From NCBI GenBank assembly GCA_016795425.1, contig JAEUHG010000301.1, positions 1 to 33,797 of the forward strand: 33,797 nucleotides of DNA. The letters are read 5' to 3'. This stretch comes from Verrucomicrobiales bacterium. Its GTDB lineage: Bacteria; Verrucomicrobiota; Verrucomicrobiia; Limisphaerales; CAIMTB01. Shown here piece after piece: positions 25,984 through 33,797 of the stretch. Position 1 is the stretch's first letter, and the number at the start of each line of letters is the position of its first letter. The notes beneath the pieces were generated by a model that was not told where the DNA came from, did not search any database, and was given only the letters and a program-made list of their open reading frames with translations. The translations under genes were made by a program, and so were the position numbers.

Positions 25984-28900
25984 GGGGTGACCTCCACAAC
26001 GTTGGATGGGAACACCTCGAGGATCTCGCCGTTGGATTGAAATCTCACCACCAGGTACACATACCGGGCGCCCACGATGACAGGCTGGGTGTCGAGCAGA
26101 TACAACGCCCCCTCCTGCCCCACCAGATGCGGAGACTCGACATTCGGACCCACGCGAACATAGGGGTCGTGAACGACGGTCACCCGGACCTGGTTCTCAA
26201 GCGTGAATTCGTGCGCGATGCTTTCGATCAAGGGTGTCACCTGGATGAGATCGCCCGAGACTTGCGGAAACTCGGGTCCCGCGACCTGCACCCGGTAAAC
26301 CGCCAGAGGAAGCGGCCCTGACCCGCTGCGATTGGTGTAAAGCAGGGTCGCCGGATCCATCTGCCCAACCAACTGGGTCGGCCGACTGGCAATCGGCGTC
26401 TTGGCGGGAAGATAGGCTCCGGCGAAGACGCCGAGCCGCAGGCCAATGCCCGGATAGAGTCCGTCCGGGAGTCGGAATGCCCGCAGTCCCCCGCTGAATA
26501 CACCCTGGACGGGCAGATCGCGCGCCGGCCATGGAACCTGGAGCCCGACCTCGCTGGAAACCGGGCGCCACCGAAAGGTTTCGACGTTGCTGTCCTGGTT
26601 GACGGCGCCGTCGACGCCCACCGCCGCGACCATGATGTCGTACGACACGCCCAGTGCCGCATCCACTTCAACCTCGAACATCGCGCCGTTCCCGAAAGCA
26701 GGTCCAACTCGTGGCGTGCGGTAGAAGAAGCAGAGGTTGGTTCGGGAAATGCCCCGTAACGTGTAGGTCTTCACTGCCTGCCCACTCATCGGGCTAAGGT
26801 CGGCGGAAATCTCCGCGGCCATTGCGCCCAAATTGTCGGCGATCGACAGCTGGAAACGGTCCACGCCGTAAGGCGGACAAAACCAACGGAGTCGCATGCG
26901 CGGTCCATGGATATCACCCCGCGCTTCGATCGGAGCGAGCATCGGAATTCCGGTGGGACGGCGGATGGGCACGCAGTCCGAGAGTGGAACCAACGGGCTC
27001 GCATTACCCTGCTCATCGAGAACCTGGCCAAAGTAACAAACCACCGCCGCGTTCGCCGGAACGTCCGGGTCGACAATGGCAATTTCCGACGCGTCCTCGA
27101 AATCCGCGGGCCCCTGGCGGATGAGAGTCAACGGTCCGTCATCCACCCGGCGATAGAGTCGATACTCCTTGGTGCCGGGCGTGAGGTTCAAATGGATCTC
27201 GGGCCCGACGAGATCCCCCAGATCAAGGTCAGGCCTCGGGTTCGGGTCATGGGAACCGGTGCAACCGCGCGGATTCGAAACTCCGCCGGCATCCACCGCG
27301 CGCAAGGAAACCGAATCGCAGGGGTAATCCCCGCCGAACGGCACGACGCGCACCGTGTTCACTTTGGGGGCCAGGGCGGTCGCGTTCACGGCGAACTCCG
27401 AGGTCTCGCCGGTCGATGTCCCCACACGACAATAAAAGGGAGTGGATCCCACCGCCACCAGGGCCCGATCGATCGACCATTCCACCTGCACGTCGTCCGA
27501 ACCCGCAGAAAACCGGGCGTGAGCAATCAGATTCTCCGAAATCCCGGGGACGCGCAGGTAAAACTCGGCCGAGGCGATGGCCGGATGGGAACGCCGACAG
27601 GTGAACCTGAAATTCGCCAAGGCCGGAACCTGTGATTGTTTTGCCACCTCATCGCGCACGGGAAAGGGCACCGCCGTCGGACCGCAACAACGAACCACGA
27701 CGTCGCCCTCCGGCGCCTCCGGCCCCGTGCGATCGCGAAGAACTCCGAAGGCGGCCGCACTGTGGGCCGACCAATTACCATTGTTACAGGCGCCATCATC
27801 GACGGCTCGGACCGTGTACCAGTAAGTCGTGCCGTCCTCCGCAGGCGATTGAGGCGATCCCGGCCCCGCGTCAAGGAACCGCGCGCGTTCCCGGCCGGGA
27901 ACGTGGGCGATAGGGCCGCCGACACGATGCGCCACCGGATCCGCACCCAAAGCCAGGATGTCCGCAGGTGCGTCCCAACGATAAACGTAATACTGGACCA
28001 CTCGGTCCGTGGATTCGCCCGCCTGCAGCCACGTGACCTCCAATGCCTGGCGGCCGGACCCTCCGGCATATTCATAATGGTTCTCCACCCGAACGCCCCG
28101 CGGCGCGTCAGGCGGCAGACGATCGCAAATCGTCACCAACAATCCGGCCGATGCCTGACCATCCCGACCGAGCACATCGCGTGCGGTAACGAAATAGTAA
28201 AACTGGTCCCCATTGCGCCACGCGGCCTGCCCGGCGCGGTGCCGGTCGTTGTCATCGACGGCGAAGACCGTCCTGGAGTCGGCGGCAAGGTTCACGGCCT
28301 CATTGGCATCAAGATCCACGGACGTCAGGATGGGCAGCGCGTTGACCCGGTGAACGAGTCCGCCAGACTGGGATTCCTGCCTCAAGACCGCGCCACTCGG
28401 TGGTCGCGTATGAAACCCGCGAGCCTCCGCATCCGCCCGGGAAACGCGATACAGGTTGAATCCGTGGTTCAATAAGGTGAGGCGCCGCAATTCAGTTGGA
28501 GTGGCCCAACGAAACCGGACGTTGAGATCGCCTCGGGCGGTGCGCTCCGGGACCTCGACCAGCGGCCCTGGGGCCGGCAAAACCATCGGTGCGCCCGACT
28601 CGACGGTGACCCGGCCCACCACCGCCAGGTCGCGAGACTGGCCCAGGTCAAACTCTCGAATCTCGAACGTTGTCTTGCCGGGACCGACAGGTTCGGCGTG
28701 GGCGTAGCCCAGGCAAAAGTTGATCCCCGGATGCACCCGACCAAGGAGCGCCAAATGCTCTAGACTGGATGGATCTCCCAGCGCGCCACGGATCATGGCA
28801 GAAATTTTTTCGGGAAGACCACCTGCCGGAGGCCGAAGCGTCGTGAACAAGGCGTCGATGCGGCCTTCCAACTCGGAAAGGTCATCGCCCAAAACGCGGG

Positions 28901-29228
28901 CTCGCCCCAGCAGCGACTGGATGACCGCGGGCTCCGTCTGAAGCCCGACCACCGCGCGACGAGTATATTCGCCGGGTGCCGCAGCGTCGCCCGACTTGGC
29001 ATAAACAGCGAACGATCGCCCCAGCACGAGTTCCTGGTCAGTGGCGATCCACAGCAGATAGGCCCAATCCCGCTGCCGCAAATCGGTGGTCGAGGTTCCC
29101 ACCGCGAACAGCGAGTTGGGCAAAAACTCCACCGGCGTCGGCGTTGGCGTGGCCAACCCGCCACCGCTCGGCAAGGCGAACCAGGTGATCAGGACGAACG
29201 CCAGTAGCTTCAGAAATCGATGTCCCAT
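25980..29228 (-). CDS. Large secreted protein with fibronectin type III-like domains
   Basis: A 1082-residue exported protein with a clear signal peptide (LKLLAFVLITWFALPSGGG, mature near residue 26). Residues about 38-215 form an unrecognised N-terminal domain. Two FN3-like modules are visible at about 225-368 (DLNVRFRWATPTEL, then YYFVTARDVLGRDG) and 372-497 (APRGVRVENHYEY, ALEVTWLQ, YYVYRWDAP, TYWYTVRAVDDG), and more beta-sandwich-like stretches follow (for example EYRLYRRVDDGPLTLI). It overlaps the upstream gene by 19 bp and the downstream gene by 4 bp, so all three are probably translated together and may act as a complex. FN3 modules in bacteria usually belong to secreted glycan-handling or adhesive proteins. 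No enzymatic motif is seen. Confidence 0.8.
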   Translation of the reverse strand: MGHRFLKLLAFVLITWFALPSGGGLATPTPTPVEFLPNSLFAVGTSTTDLRQRDWAYLLWIATDQELVLGRSFAVYAKSGDAAAPGEYTRRAVVGLQTEPAVIQSLLGRARVLGDDLSELEGRIDALFTTLRPPAGGLPEKISAMIRGALGDPSSLEHLALLGRVHPGINFCLGYAHAEPVGPGKTTFEIREFDLGQSRDLAVVGRVTVESGAPMVLPAPGPLVEVPERTARGDLNVRFRWATPTELRRLTLLNHGFNLYRVSRADAEARGFHTRPPSGAVLRQESQSGGLVHRVNALPILTSVDLDANEAVNLAADSRTVFAVDDNDRHRAGQAAWRNGDQFYYFVTARDVLGRDGQASAGLLVTICDRLPPDAPRGVRVENHYEYAGGSGRQALEVTWLQAGESTDRVVQYYVYRWDAPADILALGADPVAHRVGGPIAHVPGRERARFLDAGPGSPQSPAEDGTTYWYTVRAVDDGACNNGNWSAHSAAAFGVLRDRTGPEAPEGDVVVRCCGPTAVPFPVRDEVAKQSQVPALANFRFTCRRSHPAIASAEFYLRVPGISENLIAHARFSAGSDDVQVEWSIDRALVAVGSTPFYCRVGTSTGETSEFAVNATALAPKVNTVRVVPFGGDYPCDSVSLRAVDAGGVSNPRGCTGSHDPNPRPDLDLGDLVGPEIHLNLTPGTKEYRLYRRVDDGPLTLIRQGPADFEDASEIAIVDPDVPANAAVVCYFGQVLDEQGNASPLVPLSDCVPIRRPTGIPMLAPIEARGDIHGPRMRLRWFCPPYGVDRFQLSIADNLGAMAAEISADLSPMSGQAVKTYTLRGISRTNLCFFYRTPRVGPAFGNGAMFEVEVDAALGVSYDIMVAAVGVDGAVNQDSNVETFRWRPVSSEVGLQVPWPARDLPVQGVFSGGLRAFRLPDGLYPGIGLRLGVFAGAYLPAKTPIASRPTQLVGQMDPATLLYTNRSGSGPLPLAVYRVQVAGPEFPQVSGDLIQVTPLIESIAHEFTLENQVRVTVVHDPYVRVGPNVESPHLVGQEGALYLLDTQPVIVGARYVYLVVRFQSNGEILEVFPSNVVEVTP

Positions 29229-32200
29229 GAGCCGTGCTTGTATTCGACGTCGACGTGGCGTGAAACGCGGACACAGAAGGGGCAGCAGCCGAGTTTTCCA
29301 GACATCCTCCCGCCTCCTTTGAGATGAAGTCCGTCGGCGTTCTTCACCCCGACCAGATTGAGTTCCCCGTGCAAGGTCGCGATGCAGAGCACTTCCCCCT
29401 CAGCGTCGGCGAGCATCCGCCCGACATACGTCGGACCCTCCTGAAAATATCCTGCTCCCACTCCCACACCTGCCGACACCTCGAACACGCAGCTCGCCGG
29501 GATCCCCAGCAACGCCTCCGAAAGCGGTAGCCACACGTCAGCATAGCCATAGGCACCGCTGAACGACTGGTGGCCCACCACACTCGCCACCTCGGGATCC
29601 CAGGACAACGGCTCCGGCGAACAGCTCCGCCCAAAAAAGAGTCCGCCCGAACCTTGGTAACCGTTAACTCCCACCGATGCAGCCGCACTGAGGTAATTCT
29701 CGAGGGCGCCAAACGCCATCCATGCCGCCAGGTGGGAAGCTTGAAAGATCTCAAAGTCGATCTCCCCCGTGAGATCCAGCCCGCCGCCAAGATTCGCCAA
29801 TGTCGGACGACCCGACGTGGTGTCGAAGGTGAATTTACCAGTGGCCGTCGCGCGCAATCCGTCCTGGATCCATCGCACCTCCGCGTCGTTGGCTCCCAGC
29901 GTCACCTCCAGGGCCCGACCTCCCTTGGGCAAGCAGACACTCGGTGTCCCTTCGCTGGTCAGTTCGCGAATCTGCAGGAACCCGTCGAATTCCAGATCGG
30001 ACGCGGCCTTGAGCCGGGCGCTCAGGTCCAGACGCAAGAGACGCAGGGCATCCCCGTTTAGATGGGCGTAACCGTTGATGCGACCGGCCCCCAAAACCTG
30101 CCGACAATCGTCGAGAAAGGGAATGATCGAGGAATCCGCTTCCACCAGAGATTGGCTGATCACCTCACGAATCACTCGATTGACTTGCTGGAACACCGAG
30201 TCGATTCCCTCGCGGATGGCCGCATCGAGATCGTACATCCTTTGCTTGAGGATGCGCTGGAACGAAGAGGCCAGGACCGACGCCAGGAACCGATCCTCCA
30301 ACTTTTGGCGCAGGCGCGCCTTGAGTTCCTCCGGGGTGTAGTCGCTAAAAGGATCATCCCCTCGCACGAGGATTTCGCCAAAGATCGAGTCGGTATCGGA
30401 CTGGAACTGACCAGCCACTTGCGTGACGACGTCGCCCAGACCGTTGAGATTCGCCTGTAGTTCAGACCGAAATTCACGACCGGGCTGGAGTCCGGCACGC
30501 AAGGCTTCAATGGCATCCAGCAGGTCCTCCAAGTTGGCCTGGATCTGGGCCAAAGAAGGATCTGATGCCGCCAGTTGCGGGCTCAAAACCGCGTCGCCAA
30601 ATGCACCGGCGTAATTCCCCGCCAGCTCTCCCACGATGTTGCGAATGAGCGAGGCAAGGTTCGCGCGATGACCGTTCGGGTCGCGGCCGAGGAGAAGCCG
30701 GATCTGCCCGAGGGCGCTCCCCACCTGCACGAGGTTCGTGTCGAGGTGCCGCAGCACATCCACCTGTTCCGGCGTGCTGGCGCCGTCCACCAGACCTCGC
30801 AAACGATTGACGATGGAATTGCCGCCACCACGGACGTGCGCCGCGATGATCGGCGCCGGAGACCCACCAGAGAAGGCGCCGCCATGGGATCGGTAGTCAG
30901 ACCGTAATGCCTGGTACAACGCGTCGATCACGGGATCCAGCAGCGTGTCGAAAGTCGGATCGAAGAAGGTTCCAATCCGATCTGACAGCATTTCGTCCAA
31001 GTGATCCGTTCCGGCTTCGATTGCGTCGCGGGCGGGCGCCAGCACGGGCCCGGAAAATGCCTCGGCGAGTCCGCCCGCCGCGCTGAAGCTCAGATTGGCC
31101 AGATTAAGTTGAGGCAACCCCGCGTATTGAACGCCGAAAACCAATTCGGCGTTTTCCGCGCTGAGGTAGCGCGCTTCGCTTTCAACCCGCAGCACTCGCA
31201 GATCGCTTTCCACACTCTCGAACCCGGTGAAGGCACGCGTGGAATCGCTCCAGCGCAGGGGAAAATCCAAATCGATCGCATCGATCCAACGGCGCCGGGC
31301 GCGCACCAGATACTTCCCATTCCGGTCTGTGTTCCCCACTCGGTAGCCGGCCACTGTGGTGTCCGCCGGCACCCCCCGGTTGTCGGGGTCTGCTGGATTC
31401 GCATCGAAGAAATTGTGCCCGTCCACTTCGAATCCGCGATCGGGCCAACCCCCCATGAGAAACACGGGCGACGCAGGGGCGTCGCGATCGGCGCTGGTAT
31501 GAAGGTGCACGCGGAGGTCCTCGAAGAAGGGCACATCGAGTTTGCCCGCGATGTTCATGAATCCGGTGTCCGATGGGGCATGCTCCCAATTGTTGTAGTA
31601 GGCGTCGTTGACCGGCGTGAACGCGTAAGTCTCGTGGCCGCCGGCGTGGTCCGGTCCCTGTATGGGAAAGGAGTTGGGAAGCTTAAGCCGGGAATCGAAC
31701 GGCGGATCCAGCGCGCGATCCTGAAGCGTGATCAGGTTGCCGCTGGAGTGCCACCCGAGCTGTCCGTACAGCGCCGCCTCCACGTGTTGCGCCCAGGCCT
31801 CGACGCCCAGCGTAAGGAAGCCCTTGCTGGGATCGCACGCCGCGGATGCCGGCCGGTCAAATTGGATGGCCAACGGCTTGATGTCGGCCTGCCAGTATTC
31901 CAGCACCTTGTTCGTCTCACTCTCCGGAACCTTGGCCCAGTCGAGCCCTCCCAGGCAGGTGAACCGGAGTTCCTCGAAATTGATCGTGAAATGGGAAGGG
32001 CCGCCGACGCCGATGGATCCGCTCGTCCGCGATTCATGATTCCCGCTATCGAGGTAGGAAAGGCCGTAGTTTGAGAAGTGGAAGTCGTACCCGTAGATCT
32101 TCGCGTCGTCCGGCTTCGCGCCTGTCACGGCCTCATGAATTCCACTGACGCCTCCGGGGCGAACATAATATTTTGAACGCCGGGAAAGCGGATAGTTCCC

Positions 32201-33797
32201 CGTTTCGTGTCCACCCAAGACGCTGCGCCCGGCTCGCTCCCCGTCACGGCCCAATCGAAAGTTGAGCCCGGCATAATCGCCGCCTCCGTCCGTGTATTGG
32301 GTCATGCCAAACCGCTCCAACACCGCCGCATCCCCGGGGTTCACCCCTTCCAAGAGCAGAACTCCCGGCCGATGGCGGGCCTCCAGCTCAGTAACATCGC
32401 CGCGAAGAAAACTGCCAGGCATGAAGAACCGTGCCTCGCCGAAAGCCCCCACGCGCTGAGCGAACCCTCCCAATCCCGGCGTCTCGATGCGTCCCCAAGC
32501 CAATTCCTGCGGATCCACCACCTCGCCGCCAGCCGTCAGCCCGCCGTCCGACGTGAAACGCAATTCCCCGGCCTTGGGCTCCAACACCACGCCTGCCGAT
32601 TCCGCTGGACCCGAGCAATCCGGCTCCGAGCAACCCTGACCGTAGCTGACCCGGATCGGATCCACTTCCACCAAACCACTGCTCGCCGGCAGAATCAGGT
32701 CTTCGTCCACAGACAACGGACCGCCTTCCCGCGATTCCACGCGTGTGGCATACGGAAAGTGGGTCGTGAATGCGCCGGGCTTCAGTTCCGCATCGAACGT
32801 GAGGCGGGCCGAACCATCCGTATGCGCCCGAATCACCACTTCCGGGCGGGTCACGTTCTGGATCGTCGCAAATACCAACTCATTCGATTTCTTCTCTTTC
32901 TCAGCCTCGGCAACTGGGGCGGCACGCAATCGATCCACTTCGGATCGACGGACGTACTCGGCGAGTCCGGTGGACTTGAGAAGAAACCGTCCCTCGGCGA
33001 CATCCCAGGAAAGCTCCGTGCCCTCGAACCAAACCGGCTTCGATTCCTCGCACAGGTACAGCGCCGGCGCGGTCAACCGAGGCCGGTCAGCCGGAGCCAG
33101 GTTCTGGTCCAGAGAACGCCCGTTGAAGGTGAGCGTGCCCTGGAGAATGCGGGAATCCTTGTTGAACCGGTAACCGACCCCGGACGGAAGCCACACTTGA
33201 ACATCCGCAAATGCGCCGGTGCTCCGCAATGTCAGCTCCGTCCGCCGGATTCGTACGTTGGCGACGGTATTCGTGTCCGGCGAAGGGGATCGCACCGGTA
33301 GCGTCGCCGCACCCCTATACTCGGCGTCCCCCGTCGGTCGGAGGAGCACGGCTAACTCATTGCCGCTGCCAAACCGGTAACCGGAGTGCCCCGCGATCGT
33401 CCCCCCGTCCACCGCGACAGCCAGACTTGAGCTCACACCGTTGGGAATGACGTAGCCCGGCACCGGATGGTTGAGGATCGCCTCCATGCGTGTCTCCACC
33501 TGGCCGAAAAACAGGCGCCCACTGAAGTCGAGTAACCGCTGCTCCGGAAGCACCACCTGGTGATCTTGAACCGCTGAATGGCCCGGCACCTCGACGTGCT
33601 CCAAACCCACCGTGACGCGATACAGACGGCTCACTGAGTCCAAGGGATTGACCGGCAAGATTTCCAGGACCTGAGTGGAAGTGAGAGTGGTCGGCCACGC
33701 GGGCGCATTGGCCAAACTGATCCCGTGGGACAGAAGCGTGCGCGGCGCCGCCTGATTGGATCGCACCAACGCCACCGAGGTTCCCGTCGTCGCGTCC
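29210..33797 (-). CDS. Giant protein, 5' end outside the window; beta-rich with a long helical middle
   Basis: At least 1521 residues from a GTG at 33775, but the frame stays open to the right edge and continues as protein-like sequence, so the true start lies outside and the gene is partial. Numbering here is from that GTG. Residues about 1-900 are beta-rich. About 915-1232 is strongly helical and amphipathic (DHLDEMLSDRIG, IQANLEDLLDAIEALRAGL, EELKARLRQKLEDRFLASVL, IREGIDSVFQQVNRVIREV), and beta-rich repeats return to the end (GRINGYAHLNGDALRLLRLDLSAR spans one of them in part). The C-terminus has a cysteine cluster (GCCPFC, about 1500). The pattern weakly recalls AsmA/TamB-type bridge proteins, but I do not recognise the family. 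It overlaps the following FN3 gene by 19 bp and is the first visible gene of that operon. Confidence 0.75.
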   Translation of the reverse strand, partial: DATTGTSVALVRSNQAAPRTLLSHGISLANAPAWPTTLTSTQVLEILPVNPLDSVSRLYRVTVGLEHVEVPGHSAVQDHQVVLPEQRLLDFSGRLFFGQVETRMEAILNHPVPGYVIPNGVSSSLAVAVDGGTIAGHSGYRFGSGNELAVLLRPTGDAEYRGAATLPVRSPSPDTNTVANVRIRRTELTLRSTGAFADVQVWLPSGVGYRFNKDSRILQGTLTFNGRSLDQNLAPADRPRLTAPALYLCEESKPVWFEGTELSWDVAEGRFLLKSTGLAEYVRRSEVDRLRAAPVAEAEKEKKSNELVFATIQNVTRPEVVIRAHTDGSARLTFDAELKPGAFTTHFPYATRVESREGGPLSVDEDLILPASSGLVEVDPIRVSYGQGCSEPDCSGPAESAGVVLEPKAGELRFTSDGGLTAGGEVVDPQELAWGRIETPGLGGFAQRVGAFGEARFFMPGSFLRGDVTELEARHRPGVLLLEGVNPGDAAVLERFGMTQYTDGGGDYAGLNFRLGRDGERAGRSVLGGHETGNYPLSRRSKYYVRPGGVSGIHEAVTGAKPDDAKIYGYDFHFSNYGLSYLDSGNHESRTSGSIGVGGPSHFTINFEELRFTCLGGLDWAKVPESETNKVLEYWQADIKPLAIQFDRPASAACDPSKGFLTLGVEAWAQHVEAALYGQLGWHSSGNLITLQDRALDPPFDSRLKLPNSFPIQGPDHAGGHETYAFTPVNDAYYNNWEHAPSDTGFMNIAGKLDVPFFEDLRVHLHTSADRDAPASPVFLMGGWPDRGFEVDGHNFFDANPADPDNRGVPADTTVAGYRVGNTDRNGKYLVRARRRWIDAIDLDFPLRWSDSTRAFTGFESVESDLRVLRVESEARYLSAENAELVFGVQYAGLPQLNLANLSFSAAGGLAEAFSGPVLAPARDAIEAGTDHLDEMLSDRIGTFFDPTFDTLLDPVIDALYQALRSDYRSHGGAFSGGSPAPIIAAHVRGGGNSIVNRLRGLVDGASTPEQVDVLRHLDTNLVQVGSALGQIRLLLGRDPNGHRANLASLIRNIVGELAGNYAGAFGDAVLSPQLAASDPSLAQIQANLEDLLDAIEALRAGLQPGREFRSELQANLNGLGDVVTQVAGQFQSDTDSIFGEILVRGDDPFSDYTPEELKARLRQKLEDRFLASVLASSFQRILKQRMYDLDAAIREGIDSVFQQVNRVIREVISQSLVEADSSIIPFLDDCRQVLGAGRINGYAHLNGDALRLLRLDLSARLKAASDLEFDGFLQIRELTSEGTPSVCLPKGGRALEVTLGANDAEVRWIQDGLRATATGKFTFDTTSGRPTLANLGGGLDLTGEIDFEIFQASHLAAWMAFGALENYLSAAASVGVNGYQGSGGLFFGRSCSPEPLSWDPEVASVVGHQSFSGAYGYADVWLPLSEALLGIPASCVFEVSAGVGVGAGYFQEGPTYVGRMLADAEGEVLCIATLHGELNLVGVKNADGLHLKGGGRMSGKLGCCPFCVRVSRHVDVEYKHGSWDIDF

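Overview
The window looks like chromosomal DNA of a Verrucomicrobiota bacterium, probably from the Limisphaerales/Pedosphaera side. This is judged from protein style and was not tested by a search. The clues are a pseudopilin with a [20 protein letters not shown]-type head and an H-X9-DG tail, an ECF sigma factor beside a Hanks kinase with a zinc-ribbon head and WD40 tail, a beta-helix protein ending in the 'LESSTDLRGW ... FYRV' style common in that phylum, and several very large secreted proteins. The DNA is GC-rich and densely coding. No gap exceeds about 170 bp, and I see no RNA gene, CRISPR array or insertion sequence.

Region 1 (83-4172, plus strand) is a signalling pair: an ECF-type sigma factor followed by a membrane-anchored Ser/Thr kinase with a C-terminal WD40 propeller.

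Region 2 (4189-19658, all minus strand, so read right to left) is the core of the window. I interpret it as a D-apiose acquisition and catabolism locus. It runs: AraC regulator; pseudopilin; GH140-type apiosidase; secreted TolB-like propeller; second, divergent GH140-like hydrolase; Gfo/Idh/MocA D-apiose dehydrogenase (apsD); D-apionate oxidoisomerase (apnO); 3-oxo-isoapionate decarboxylase (oiaC); and a ribose-type ABC importer (lipoprotein binding protein, permease, double ATPase, permease) ending in D-apionate lactonase (apnL). Together these would free the branched sugar apiose from plant cell-wall glycans such as rhamnogalacturonan II or apiogalacturonan, import it, oxidise it to apionolactone, open the lactone, convert apionate to 3-oxo-isoapionate and decarboxylate that to L-erythrulose. 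The later erythrulose kinase and isomerase steps are not in the window. Upstream of both the pseudopilin and the first GH140 gene lies a pair of direct repeats exactly 21 bp apart, the classic spacing of AraC-family half-sites. They are candidate operators for the AraC protein encoded at the head of the locus.

Region 3 (19799-22219, plus strand) encodes a secreted beta-helix protein divergent from the AraC gene. Region 4 (22390 to the right edge, minus strand) is a three-gene, translationally overlapping operon of very large proteins: an open-ended one of more than 1521 aa, a 1082-aa FN3-like protein and a 1197-aa protein with FG-GAP and calcium-loop motifs. I cannot assign a function to it. 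It is the least explained part of the window.
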